Virus record (IMG/VR): IMGVR_UViG_3300020596_000027
Location: 1-59,759 of that record
Direction: 5' to 3' (one strand)
Source of the DNA: a virus
Length of the DNA: 59,759 bases
Part shown: positions 18,262-26,209 of the stretch, piece after piece
Numbering within the stretch: the first letter of the stretch is position 1
Layout: the number at the start of each line of letters is the position of its first letter
Notes under the pieces: generated by a model
Seen by the model: only the letters and a program-made list of their open reading frames with translations
Databases searched by the model: none
Told to the model about the DNA's origin: nothing
Position numbers and translations under genes: made by a program

Positions 18262-19172
18262 CCGTGTACGAGAACCTTCAGTGGTGCGTTAAAAACATTC
18301 CGAAGGCATGGCACGACCTGATCGCCCAGCAGTGGACGCCGCCGCCGGACAGCGACCTGTTCGCGTGGCGGGCCAACTTCCTGCGGGGCACCGAGGCCAC
18401 CGCCAAGATCCGAGAACTCTTCACCGGGGACGCCCCGGCGTCCGTCGTCAGCCTTGGCGACTCGGACATCATCCCCGCTTGCCCCGAGGCGTTGCTCGAC
18501 GTGCCCGACCTGAACCCCCACCTGGTCGTCCATGCCCTACGGTGTGCCGGGTCGACGGTCGAGGACTCTTACATCCTGCGGCACAACATCCGCGAGGCGA
18601 TGGCCAACTCGCCGGTCTACCTGCTCATGTACTGGTGGGTCCCGGTCGAGATGGCCCAGGCCCAGATCTTCAAGCGGATGGGGTTCAACCTGACCGACCT
18701 CGGCAAGCCGAAGATCGACGTCAACGCCTGCTACAGCATGAACACGCACGGCAACTTCTTCCCGTGCTTCGACGGCAAGCGGGTCCTGGTCGTCGGCGGG
18801 ATGTCGGAGAAGGTGTCTCGGGTGCTGGCCGACCCGGCGTTCCAGGAGCGGCACCGCCGGTGCGGCATCGAGAAGGGGTACACGGTCGTCGGCTTCGTCG
18901 ACACGCCCAAGCGGTGGGAGGTGCCCAAGTGGTCACGCCTGCCCGCCGTCTACGCCGCGATCGACAAGTTCGAGGGGCAGTACGACTTCGCCCTGGTCAG
19001 CGGCGGCACGATGGCGTTACTGTATTGCGAGCACATACGGAAACGCGGTAAGCAGGCGTTCGACTACGGGGCGATCGAGCGTCAGCTCCTCGGAGAGAAG
19101 CACAGCATCGGCGGCGTCCAGTTCGACGTGCCGGAGAACAACTTCTACTATGACGGGCCTAAAGCGAAGTGA
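18258..19172 (+). CDS. GT-D fold-like glycosyltransferase
   Basis: A 304-residue protein, starting 4 bases inside the previous gene. The order of motifs resembles GT-D fold (DUF1792-type) glycosyltransferases: SLGDSDI near residue 62 in place of the usual DGE segment, a GKRVLVVGG strand near residue 177, and ALVSGGTMALLYCEHIRKRG near residue 247, with a Gly-rich turn and an Asp-Tyr-Gly-Ala ending like the family's D-x-G motif. No membrane segment. It lies between two other transferase genes. The family call is moderate; donor and acceptor are unknown. Confidence 0.55.
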   Translation: MTVYENLQWCVKNIPKAWHDLIAQQWTPPPDSDLFAWRANFLRGTEATAKIRELFTGDAPASVVSLGDSDIIPACPEALLDVPDLNPHLVVHALRCAGSTVEDSYILRHNIREAMANSPVYLLMYWWVPVEMAQAQIFKRMGFNLTDLGKPKIDVNACYSMNTHGNFFPCFDGKRVLVVGGMSEKVSRVLADPAFQERHRRCGIEKGYTVVGFVDTPKRWEVPKWSRLPAVYAAIDKFEGQYDFALVSGGTMALLYCEHIRKRGKQAFDYGAIERQLLGEKHSIGGVQFDVPENNFYYDGPKAK

Positions 19173-19175
19173 ACC

Positions 19176-20720
19176 ATGAGCCATCGCGTCAGCGTTGTAG
19201 TTCCGTGCCACAACTACGGTCACTACCTGGGGGAATGCCTTGACAGCATCTTCCACCAAATACGCCCGCCCGACGAGATCATCGTCGTCGACGACGACTC
19301 CACGGACAAGACCGTCAAGGTCGTCACGCGGTATCCGTCCGTCCGCTACCTGAAGGTCAGGTACAACCACCCCCTGCCGACGCGGCTGGCGGGAATCAAG
19401 ACGGCTCGGGGCGACCTCGTCGTCTGCGTCGACGCCGACGACAAACTGTCCCCGGCGTACATCGACTACGCCCTGCCGTACTTCGCCGACCCCAAGGTCG
19501 GCATCGTCTACTCCGACCTCGCCCACTTCGGCGATCAGTCGGACGTGACCTCCTTCCCCGACACGGCCACGGCGGACTACCTGGCTCGGGAGAACTGCAT
19601 CCACTGCGGCCCGGTCGTTCGCAAGATCGCGTACAGCGTGGCGGATGTGTACTCCATACCCGTACTCCCCCACGCCCACGAGGATTGGCTCCTGTGGCGG
19701 CGGATCGTCGCGGCCGGGTACGACGCCGTGAAGATGGCGGCTGCGTACCGCTACCGCAAGCACGGGAGTAGCCTCGTGAACAAGCGAAACGACCACTCTT
19801 TCTTCCGCCGGGCCGCGTTGTCCCTGGAGAAGGTGACACTGTTCATCCCGATGTCCGGTCGGTTCGACTGCTGGGCCAAACTGAGCACGTACCTCGAACG
19901 GCAGACGTGGCCCCACGACCAGGTCAAGCTCGTCATCCTCGATACGACCAGCACGTGCGACAGCAGCGGGTTCTCCTACGCCGTGCAGAGCTGGCTGGCG
20001 AAGTCGGACTACGCCGACTACCGGTACATCAACCAGCGAGTCGGCGAGCCCGGCCTCGCGGACGCCGACCGGATGGATCAAGCCGTACTGCGGGCCACCA
20101 ACCGGGCGATGGCCAAGATTTACAACCTGTTCGCCCGCAACCTGACGACGGACTACGCCTGGGTGCTAGAGGACGACGTCATCCCCCCGGACGACGCCCT
20201 GCTGCGGCTCTTCTACGCCATGGACGAGAAGACCGCCAGCGTGTCCGGGGCCTACGCCCACCGCTACCGCGAGGGCTTCGTTGCCTGGGTGTCCCGCCCG
20301 GACGTAATCATCAAGACCCCCGGCACGGGCGTCGTCAAGGTGGCGGGCAATGGCTTCGGCTGCGTCCTGCTGCGGAGCAGCGTCGTCCGCAACTTCGTGT
20401 TCTCCGAGCAGGAGTGCTACGACACCCACTTCTACGGGCAACTCAAGGACGCCGCCAAGCTCGACTGGGGCGTGACGTGCGACCACCTGTCGGCGATGGC
20501 CCTGGTGCCTACCGTCTCCGGGTACGTGTCGCAGGAGGAGTTCGACGAAGACTACTATCTGACGAAGCACCTGGACGTGCTCTACAGTGTCCAGAAGGGT
20601 GAGGTGGGCAGCGGGTACGAGCACTTCCGCCGCTGGGGGCAGGCGGAAGGCCGGACGGCACGCAAACTGGAGGAGAAGCGTGCAAACGCTGATTCTAAGA
20701 CACAAGTTTGCACTGGGTGA
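19176..20720 (+). CDS. family 2 glycosyltransferase with two GT-A-like domains
   Basis: A 514-residue protein. Residues 4-210 are a clear GT2 domain: VSVVVPCHNYGHYL start, VVDDDSTD, and D86-A-D88-D as the metal-binding DxD. Residues about 218-430 form a second GT-A-like unit with LFIPMSGRFD, and VLEDDVIPP as its acidic motif. The C-terminal part (EEFDEDYYL to the phrase YEHFRRWGQAEGR) is the YL-x-x-x-PDV/HF-x-x-WG-x-x-EGR motif seen in other glycosyltransferases. It overlaps the next gene by 41 bases. It probably adds two kinds of sugar, acting in the cytoplasm on virion protein or glycan; substrates are unknown. Confidence 0.8.
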   Translation: MSHRVSVVVPCHNYGHYLGECLDSIFHQIRPPDEIIVVDDDSTDKTVKVVTRYPSVRYLKVRYNHPLPTRLAGIKTARGDLVVCVDADDKLSPAYIDYALPYFADPKVGIVYSDLAHFGDQSDVTSFPDTATADYLARENCIHCGPVVRKIAYSVADVYSIPVLPHAHEDWLLWRRIVAAGYDAVKMAAAYRYRKHGSSLVNKRNDHSFFRRAALSLEKVTLFIPMSGRFDCWAKLSTYLERQTWPHDQVKLVILDTTSTCDSSGFSYAVQSWLAKSDYADYRYINQRVGEPGLADADRMDQAVLRATNRAMAKIYNLFARNLTTDYAWVLEDDVIPPDDALLRLFYAMDEKTASVSGAYAHRYREGFVAWVSRPDVIIKTPGTGVVKVAGNGFGCVLLRSSVVRNFVFSEQECYDTHFYGQLKDAAKLDWGVTCDHLSAMALVPTVSGYVSQEEFDEDYYLTKHLDVLYSVQKGEVGSGYEHFRRWGQAEGRTARKLEEKRANADSKTQVCTG

Positions 20721-22683
20721 CACCGTCCTCGTGACGGCCCTGGTGCGGGACATCCAGCTGGCGTACCCGAACCAGTACCGGCTCATGGTCGACACACACT
20801 GGACGCCGGTGTGGTGGAACAACTCCCGCGTCGTGCCCCTGGACTTCACGGTCAAGAACCAACGGGTCATCGAGCTGTCCTACAAGGACGGCATCCAGGA
20901 AGCGAACAACCGGGAGAAGGTTCACTTCCTGGCGTGGTTCCATCGCGACTTCGAGCTGAAGACCGGCATCCGCGTACCCGTCACGGCCCCCAAAGGCGAG
21001 CTGTTCTTGGCCGAGACCGAGAAGCAGCCTCTCGTCAAAGGACGGTACTGGGTCATTTTGTCGGGTGGCAAGCTCGACATCACCACCAAACACTGGCACG
21101 TTGACCGCTACCAGCAGGTCATCGACACGCTGGCCCATCAGGGCGTCCAGTTCGTCCAGGCCGGGGCGACCCACCAACACCACGTCCACCCTCCGCTGGC
21201 CGGAGCCCTCAACGCCGTGGGCCGGACCGAGAACGTCAGGGACCTACTCTCGCTGATCGCCAACGCCGACGGGGTGGTGTGCGGGGTGACCGCCGCCATG
21301 CACATCGCGGCGTGCTTCGACAAGCCGTGCGTCGTCCTCGGTGGCGGTCGGGAGGCTCCGTGGTGGGAGGGGTACGTCAACGACTACTACCCAACAGCCT
21401 TTGGGCCGGCGTGCCCGCCCGTGAAGGTGCCCCACAAATATCTGCACACCCTGGGCATGATCTACTGCTGCAAGGACAAGGGGTGCTGGAAGCGGCTGAC
21501 CGTGCCGATCGACAAAGAAGACCTGCTACCCGGCAACGCCCAGAAGCGTCTGTGCTCTGAACCTGTGCGGCCACAGGGCAGCATGCCCGTGCCGCTGTGC
21601 CTTGATATGATCAGTGTCGACCATGTGGTTGAGGCCGTGATGTCCTACTACGAGGATGGCGTGTTACCACCAATCGGAAAGCCCAGCGGCAAGTACAGCC
21701 TGCCCGTGATCGTCCCGGCGAACTACCCATTGGTCGACGACCATGGCAACGAGGTCGGGCTGTACGTCAACGGCCAGCCCGAGTCCACCTTGGAGTTCAC
21801 CCGCCCGCCGGCCGAGGCGGCAAAGACGCAGCCGATACAGAACAAGATGTTGCCTCCTGAGATCTTCGCCAAGGCCCCCCACCGACCGAACCTTCTGTCC
21901 CACCCGATCATCAACGGTAAGTTCACCGTGTGCGTCCTCTGTTACGGCAATCATCCCGAACTGGCCAAGCGGTGCATCGACTCCATCCTTCGGTACGTGC
22001 CGCCCAACTGCATCGACCTACGGGTCGCGTGCAACGAGTGCTGCCCTGAGACCCTTCAGTACGTCCGGGACCAGCCGATCACGCGGGTCTACGTCAACCC
22101 CGTGAACAAGCTGAAGTACCCGGTGATGCGGGAAATGTTCTGGGACCAGCAGACGCCGATCGAGACTAGCCACGTCATCTGGTTTGATGACGACAGCTTC
22201 GTGGTCGACCCCCTGTGGCTGGAGAAACTGACCGAGACGATCGTGGCCAACCACCCCCACGGCTCGCGACTGTATGGGTGGAAGTTCCAGCACGACTTCA
22301 ACCACTACGCCAAGGACGGCCACCGCCCCGACCTGTGGTTCCGGGGCGGCGACTGGTACAGGCACGTCAACTTCCGCCTGAAGCACGTCGACCAACCTGC
22401 CCCCAACGGGTCGGTCGTCGACTTCGTGGCTGGCGGCTTCTGGTGCGTCGCGACCGAGGCCATCCGCCGGTGCGGCATCCCTGATGTGCGACTGCGGCAC
22501 AACGGTGGTGACATAGTTATTGGCGAGATGGTTCGGCAGGGCGGGTTCAAGATCAAGAATTTCAACGAGGGGAAGAAGTTCGTGCACAGTTCCGGGCACT
22601 CGCCTCGTGGCGTGTCCCATGGTCCCAAGAACAAGGAGTTCCCGTGGGACGGCCGCGTACGACCTTCGTCTTCGACCGTCTGA
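20680..22683 (+). CDS. GT9 (heptosyltransferase-like) plus GT-A fusion glycosyltransferase
   Basis: A 667-residue protein. GTG at 20680 is chosen because GGAGGAG lies 6 bases upstream; a longer frame start at 20587 would add an unlikely extension. Residues 1-250 resemble GT9 enzymes: ILRHKFALGDTVLVTALVRD at the start, a SGGK nucleotide-sugar loop near residue 128, and VVCGVTAAMHIAACFDKPCV near residue 200. Residues about 420-660 form a GT-A-like domain with CVLCYGNHPELAKRCIDS and the acidic FDDDSF. Four transferases in a row inside the tail operon point to glycosylation of virion proteins or of the host surface. Confidence 0.75.
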   Translation: MQTLILRHKFALGDTVLVTALVRDIQLAYPNQYRLMVDTHWTPVWWNNSRVVPLDFTVKNQRVIELSYKDGIQEANNREKVHFLAWFHRDFELKTGIRVPVTAPKGELFLAETEKQPLVKGRYWVILSGGKLDITTKHWHVDRYQQVIDTLAHQGVQFVQAGATHQHHVHPPLAGALNAVGRTENVRDLLSLIANADGVVCGVTAAMHIAACFDKPCVVLGGGREAPWWEGYVNDYYPTAFGPACPPVKVPHKYLHTLGMIYCCKDKGCWKRLTVPIDKEDLLPGNAQKRLCSEPVRPQGSMPVPLCLDMISVDHVVEAVMSYYEDGVLPPIGKPSGKYSLPVIVPANYPLVDDHGNEVGLYVNGQPESTLEFTRPPAEAAKTQPIQNKMLPPEIFAKAPHRPNLLSHPIINGKFTVCVLCYGNHPELAKRCIDSILRYVPPNCIDLRVACNECCPETLQYVRDQPITRVYVNPVNKLKYPVMREMFWDQQTPIETSHVIWFDDDSFVVDPLWLEKLTETIVANHPHGSRLYGWKFQHDFNHYAKDGHRPDLWFRGGDWYRHVNFRLKHVDQPAPNGSVVDFVAGGFWCVATEAIRRCGIPDVRLRHNGGDIVIGEMVRQGGFKIKNFNEGKKFVHSSGHSPRGVSHGPKNKEFPWDGRVRPSSSTV

Positions 22684-22994
22684 CCCTGCTCCAGGCCCTC
22701 AAGTTCCCGGACTTCTACAAGGTCCCTGGAATCGAGTCGTGGGCTGTGGAGGGAGCCGGCGTCTACGAGCGGGCTCTGGACGGCTCCCTGCGTGGCACAG
22801 GCTGCGGCAGCTGCGGCGAGGGTAAGGGCGAACTGAACGAACTCCTGTGGAAGCTCGGGGCCGTTGCGGCGGCGTCCGAGGCCACGCGGGCGGGCTTGGT
22901 GGCGTTCATCACGGCCAAACGTCGCTACCGCCCGGTTCCGATCTTGCTGTACTATAGGGATGACACAGGACGTGTGCAGACCCTGACGATGTAG
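22644..22994 (+). CDS. small protein with a CxxC-G-x-GKG zinc-ribbon-like motif
   Basis: A 116-residue protein starting at a GTG 40 bases inside the previous gene. It has C-G-S-C-G-E-GKG near residue 55, then a helix, and ends in a strand-rich part RYRPVPILLYYRDD. The gene at 23477 has the same CGxCGxGKG-x-x-x-N/L layout followed by a helix and a short strand, so the two look like diverged copies. Role unknown. Confidence 0.6.
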   Translation: MGRPRTTFVFDRLTLLQALKFPDFYKVPGIESWAVEGAGVYERALDGSLRGTGCGSCGEGKGELNELLWKLGAVAAASEATRAGLVAFITAKRRYRPVPILLYYRDDTGRVQTLTM

Positions 22995-23003
22995 GAGGCA
23001 CGG

Positions 23004-23453
23004 ATGCCCGTCGAGCGTGCGATCAAACTCAAGAAGTTGGCCGTCCTCAACGTCGACTACCTGTACCTCAGTGCCTTTCGGCTGCGGGTCGAGGTCGAGT
23101 TGACCCACGGGATCGAGCCCCAGATCTTCGTGTACCGCCGGGACCTGGCTAACCCGTACACCGGCGACGTGCTCGACACGTTCTTCACGATCGCCAGCCC
23201 GGTTGACATGGCCGAATACCCGTCCGAGGAGCCGGACCCTCAGAAGGCGTACCCGTTCTTCCGGAAGCGGTTCGTCGAACTCGATTTCCGGTCGACCGCC
23301 TTGGCTGATGAGGCATGGAGGTTGATCGTCGAGGAAGCTACCACTTTGGTGCACGCCTTGAACCGCCTCGAAGATTTGGAGCCGGTTGAGGAAGTCTGGA
23401 TCGGCCCGTACCCTGAAGATCCGCAGGGATCTCTAAGTGAACCGGCCCCGTAG
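23004..23453 (+). CDS. unknown phage protein
   Basis: A 149-residue protein with no motif I recognise. It begins with a basic helix and two strands (VDYLYLSAFRLRVEVEL), is acidic overall, and has neither signal peptide nor membrane segment. AGGAGGC precedes the ATG 9 bases after the previous stop. It may be a head or tail completion protein by position, but nothing in the sequence proves this. Confidence 0.55.
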   Translation: MPVERAIKLKKLAVLNVDYLYLSAFRLRVEVELTHGIEPQIFVYRRDLANPYTGDVLDTFFTIASPVDMAEYPSEEPDPQKAYPFFRKRFVELDFRSTALADEAWRLIVEEATTLVHALNRLEDLEPVEEVWIGPYPEDPQGSLSEPAP

Positions 23454-23476
23454 CATCAAGCTGCAAGGAGATAGCG

Positions 23477-23800
23477 ATGACGCCGACCCCACAACCACAA
23501 CGCAAGCTAGTTGTCATCGAAGACGGCACGCTTCTAAGTATGGCGGCGAACGCCAAATTCGTTGCCGCTTTTCCGTTCCTGGCAGCCCTCCAGAATCCTC
23601 AGCTGCGTGTCCCCAAGCAAGGGTGTGGCACGTGCGGCGGCAAGGGACGGGAACGGAACCAGCTACTGCTCTCGGCTAAGTCCAGTCTGGCCAACATGGA
23701 CGTGGACAGCAAGCGGCGGCTTAAGGAAATGTTGAACGCCCAGCAGGTCAGGATCGTGTACCAAGACGGCGGTGCCCGGACGATCCAGAAGACCTTCTAG
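23477..23800 (+). CDS. small CGTCGGKG zinc-ribbon-like protein, last gene of the virion/glycan operon
   Basis: A 107-residue protein with CGTCGGKG at about residues 50-57, a helix (ANMDVDSKRRLKEMLN) and a C-terminal strand pair (VRIVYQDGG). It shares the central motif with the gene at 22644. AAGGAG precedes the ATG. Its TAG stop forms part of a motif A element and is followed at once by a strong terminator, so it ends the long operon that began at 3493. Confidence 0.6.
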   Translation: MTPTPQPQRKLVVIEDGTLLSMAANAKFVAAFPFLAALQNPQLRVPKQGCGTCGGKGRERNQLLLSAKSSLANMDVDSKRRLKEMLNAQQVRIVYQDGGARTIQKTF

Positions 23801-23814
23801 AAACTGGAATCTAG
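23797..23814. repeat. motif A copy 3
   Basis: CTAGAAACTGGAATCTAG, containing the TAG stop of the preceding gene and standing 6 bases before the terminator stem. It therefore lies inside the transcript end, which argues against a simple promoter for downstream genes. Confidence 0.75.
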
Positions 23815-23820
23815 CCACAC

Positions 23821-23847
23821 GACCTCCGGTGATCCCGGAGGTCTTTT
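23821..23847 (+). terminator. rho-independent terminator of the virion/glycan operon
   Basis: GACCTCCGG (23821-23829) and CCGGAGGTC (23835-23843) form a perfect 9-bp stem with a 5-base loop, followed by TTTT. A motif B copy begins three bases after the T run. Confidence 0.88.
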
Positions 23848-23849
23848 CG

Positions 23850-23860
23850 TTAAGTTCGAT
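23850..23860 (-). repeat. motif B, isolated copy
   Basis: TTAAGTTCGAT, one mismatch from the reverse complement of ATCGAACTTAG. It lies in the 174-bp gene-free gap between 23800 and 23975, just after the terminator and upstream of the next operon, where a regulator or promoter element would be expected. Confidence 0.6.
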
Positions 23861-23931
23861 GGCCGGACACGCCGGACACGTCCCGAGCACGTCTACTAAA
23901 TTAAACACTGATCTGCGTCATATTATCTGAG

Positions 23932-23948
23932 AGGTATCTTACCTCTTC
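23932..23948. promoter_or_regulatory. candidate operator palindrome
   Basis: AGAGGTA-TCT-TACCTCT, a perfect 7-bp inverted repeat with a 3-base centre, 26 bases before the ATG at 23975. The surrounding 23875-23930 stretch is AT-rich for this genome (TAAATTAAACACTG, CATATTATCTG), so the promoter of the next operon is probably here. No exact -35/-10 pair can be assigned. Confidence 0.5.
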
Positions 23949-23974
23949 TCGTTTACCCTCTTCAGGAGTCTCAC

Positions 23975-24580
23975 ATGGCAACGGCAACAACGTCCAAGAA
24001 GAAGACCAAGACCGAAGTCAAGGACGACGAGGCGAAGCCGACCAGCCTCATCGGCTCGATCTTCGGAGGGTTGTGGTACATGGCCGTAACGACGGCGACC
24101 ATGCTCTACAACGCGGTGTCGTCAGCCTTCGGTCTGAAGATCGACCCGCTGGCCCCGCAGGTAAAGACGACGTACTGGCAGTACGTCGCCACCGCAGTGT
24201 TCGTGGTGACGTGTCTGGTGATCACCGGGTATGCGTTCCCGTGGCAGTTCGGCTTGGCAGCTGTAACTGGCATCGTGCTGGTGTTGGAGGTGCCGTACTT
24301 GGCGGCTTTGTCGGTCGAGTTCAAGAGCAAGGCCAACCGACGCCGAGTTTATAAGAGCACCGTACTCGCGTGTGTGCTGTTCTTGTTGGGCGTGGTCACC
24401 GTCGAGTACCCGGTAGCCGGGTCGCTCGGAATGGTGTTCTGGGTGACGTGGTTGAGTTTGGATAAGCTACTCGGCGACAACGTCGCGTCGCGACTCTACC
24501 ACAAGGAAGAGGAAGAGAGATGGGCGACCGAGGAAGTCGAGTATGCCCGTCATCTGGATGATGATGCCGACGACGAGTGA
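23975..24580 (+). CDS. multi-pass membrane protein
   Basis: A 201-residue protein with a Lys-rich soluble start (residues 1-25) and about four transmembrane helices, around residues 65-85, 88-108, 128-145 and 145-165, ending in an acidic tail rich in Glu and Asp. CAGGAG lies 8 bases before the ATG. It opens a new operon after the terminator and palindrome. It could be a holin, a superinfection exclusion factor or a membrane anchor; nothing decides between them. Confidence 0.65.
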   Translation: MATATTSKKKTKTEVKDDEAKPTSLIGSIFGGLWYMAVTTATMLYNAVSSAFGLKIDPLAPQVKTTYWQYVATAVFVVTCLVITGYAFPWQFGLAAVTGIVLVLEVPYLAALSVEFKSKANRRRVYKSTVLACVLFLLGVVTVEYPVAGSLGMVFWVTWLSLDKLLGDNVASRLYHKEEEERWATEEVEYARHLDDDADDE

Positions 24581-24606
24581 TCACAGTTTCCATTTCCACA
24601 TACCCG

Positions 24607-24628
24607 ACGAGGACCACTCGGTCCTCGT
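24607..24628 (+). other. intergenic RNA hairpin
   Basis: ACGAGGAC and GTCCTCGT form a perfect 8-bp stem with a 6-base loop between the membrane-protein gene and the frameshift gene. There is no T tract, so it may be an attenuator or stabilising hairpin rather than a terminator. Confidence 0.45.
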
Positions 24629-24649
24629 CCCTACTCGGAGGAGTCATGA

Positions 24650-25084
24650 ATGGCGAAGAAGAAGGAAGCGACCTCGGAGTCGTTCGAGCCCAGCTCGACC
24701 GATGCCTTGGTCCCCGTCGTGACCAGGGACGAAAGCGACGACCCGCTCCTCGTGATGACGAGGACACGGGAGGAGATGGCCGGGCGTCTGCGGAGTCTGC
24801 TGGCGACGGTACGGACGTCGATCCTGTCAGAGTTCGAGATGGTACAAGCAAGCGTGACAGAAGCAGCATTAAGCGAAGTCGCCGAAAGGTTGACCGAGCT
24901 GAACACCCAGCTCGGACAGAAGAGCCCGATGACGATCGTCCTTCTGCCGGCTCTACGGAGGAAGACGACGGCGTTGGAGGCGAGTCTGGCAACACTCTAC
25001 CGTCAGACGGGTTTGAACATGACGGAGTCGGAGTTGGCGGCGAAGGAGGCGGTGAGGGCGTTGGTCCCAAACTGCCCGGCCTGA
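24650..25084 (+). CDS. unknown helical protein, 0-frame product of a frameshift gene
   Basis: A 144-residue, mostly helical protein with no recognised family. GGAGGAG lies 6 bases before the ATG. Its last codons contain the slippery heptamer CCCAAAC (25066-25072) in the correct phase, 9 bases before the stop, so ribosomes can shift into the -1 frame and extend the protein. The layout (short form and -1 extended form, small helical protein) is like tail assembly chaperone pairs G/GT of lambda, but no tape measure gene follows, so that role is only a possibility. Confidence 0.75.
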   Translation: MAKKKEATSESFEPSSTDALVPVVTRDESDDPLLVMTRTREEMAGRLRSLLATVRTSILSEFEMVQASVTEAALSEVAERLTELNTQLGQKSPMTIVLLPALRRKTTALEASLATLYRQTGLNMTESELAAKEAVRALVPNCPA

Positions 25085-25212
25085 GCGACGACGAGGTGAC
25101 AGCCGCCGCTCAGGAACTGGAGGAACGACGTGAGGCTGCCAACTGGCGGCAGTTGCAACAACTCGCGACCGGGCGGCGTGCCTGGTTCGCTCTTCGGACG
25201 GCCATACGGTGA
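24650..25212 (+). CDS. -1 frameshift extended form of the 24650 protein
   Basis: Slippage of -1 on C-CCA-AAC (25066-25072) joins residues 1-141 to a 46-residue extension that starts LPGLSDDEVTAAAQELEERR and ends in FALRTAIR, giving about 187 residues. The extension reads as a normal helical protein, has no good start codon of its own (only a GTG at 25096 with poor spacing), and sits in exactly the -1 frame. A 7-bp stem (25080-25086 with 25108-25114) starts 7 bases after the heptamer, the usual spacing for a stimulatory structure. This product is inferred, not shown. Confidence 0.65.
25066..25114 (+). promoter_or_regulatory. programmed -1 ribosomal frameshift signal
   Basis: Slippery heptamer CCCAAAC (X-XXY-YYZ, 0-frame codons CCA AAC), 7-base spacer, then stem CCTGAGC/GCTCAGG with a 21-base loop. 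The 0-frame TGA lies inside the stem. All three canonical parts are present in the right order and spacing. Confidence 0.7.
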
Positions 25213-25224
25213 CCAGGCTGCGGC

Positions 25225-25266
25225 CTGCACATGCAGTTCTCCCGCTTAAGGGAGATTCATGTGCAG
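25225..25266 (+). other. nested RNA stem-loop in an intergenic gap
   Basis: Outer arms CTGCACATG (25225-25233) and CATGTGCAG (25258-25266) enclose inner arms TCTCCC (25238-25243) and GGGAGA (25250-25255), loop GCTTAA. It fills part of the 140-bp gap between 25212 and 25353 and could be a processing site, attenuator or regulatory leader. No T tract follows. Confidence 0.55.
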
Positions 25267-25352
25267 CCCGTTAGCCTGGCCACCGGGGTCGGCATGAGGT
25301 ACACTTCAGCCGTGTACCCATGCCTTTTCTTTACCAATCGGAAGATCGCATC

Positions 25353-25688
25353 ATGTTGAAGGTCGTCTCGGAAGAGAGTAAGTTCGAGGAAGACTTCAGT
25401 CGCGGCGTCGTCGTTGTCGAGAGTGACAACACTGCCAACTTCGGCCTGGCTATCGAGGAGCTGGGGTCGACCCAGACCCGCACGCTCGCTGCCGGGTTTG
25501 CCGCCCAGAAGGGCATGGGCAGCCCCCGCATCAACGGGAACGTCGGCCCGGCGTACCCGGTCAACGTCGAGGGCAAGCCTCTGGAGGCGGTACGCGGCGA
25601 CAAGGACGAGGTGCTGCCCCTCACGCACCCCAAGATGCGGCCGGCGGCGTACCGCATCGACGTCCCGCTGACGAGGCCTCTCCTGTGA
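25353..25688 (+). CDS. unknown phage protein
   Basis: A 111-residue protein; a start at 25320 would add 11 residues, but the ATG at 25353 has GGAAG in better position. The centre contains a Gly/Pro-rich segment (KGMGSPRINGNVGPAYPVNV) and the chain ends in a basic-hydrophobic tail. Its last 4 bases overlap the next gene. Family not recognised. Confidence 0.55.
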   Translation: MLKVVSEESKFEEDFSRGVVVVESDNTANFGLAIEELGSTQTRTLAAGFAAQKGMGSPRINGNVGPAYPVNVEGKPLEAVRGDKDEVLPLTHPKMRPAAYRIDVPLTRPLL

Positions 25689-26209
25689 TGACGCCGGTGA
25701 CCGTTGAGCAGTTGAAGCGGGTCCTGGTGATGCTCGAACCGGAGCGGTTCACCTACCTGGTACGGGGCTACCTGAAGGTGCAGCCCCACCAGGCCAAGAA
25801 CGTCCCGCTCCTCGTGCAGCTAAAGCTGATGCTGGCCGACTGGATGCACTACATCGGGTTCATCAGCGACCAGCAGCAGCAGCTCATTCTGACCCGCCGC
25901 AGTCGCGACCTGGCCGAGTACCAGGCGTTCCTCGGCATCGGCCTGGACGACGGCGACGCGAGGGAAGAACTACCGTCGTTCGTACTGACTATCTCCGACA
26001 TGCGGTATGTGTCGACGACAGCCAACGAGTTCTGGCTGGACCTGCAAATCGACGAGGAGATCCCGGAGCTTCCCGACGCCTGTATCACCCACGTCAACTG
26101 CGACGTGACCGCGTTGTACCTGAAGACGATGAACCGGATACGCCAGATCTACGGGGGCACGGATGCCGACAAGTCTCATAAGGACGTCCGCAACAGCAAC
26201 GGTGACTGA
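25685..26209 (+). CDS. unknown phage protein
   Basis: A 174-residue protein with a helical first half (VEQLKRVLVMLEPERFTYLV, then LMLADWMHYIGFISDQQQQL) and a strand-rich, acidic second half. It overlaps the previous gene by 4 bases (ATGATG junction) and the next by 47 bases. No family is recognised and no catalytic motif is seen. Confidence 0.55.
   Translation: MMTPVTVEQLKRVLVMLEPERFTYLVRGYLKVQPHQAKNVPLLVQLKLMLADWMHYIGFISDQQQQLILTRRSRDLAEYQAFLGIGLDDGDAREELPSFVLTISDMRYVSTTANEFWLDLQIDEEIPELPDACITHVNCDVTALYLKTMNRIRQIYGGTDADKSHKDVRNSNGD

Noticed and set aside
20587-20679. Longer start for the GT9-type fusion gene
   Set aside because: The extension is Arg-rich shadow sequence inside the previous gene; GTG 20680 has GGAGGAG at the right distance.
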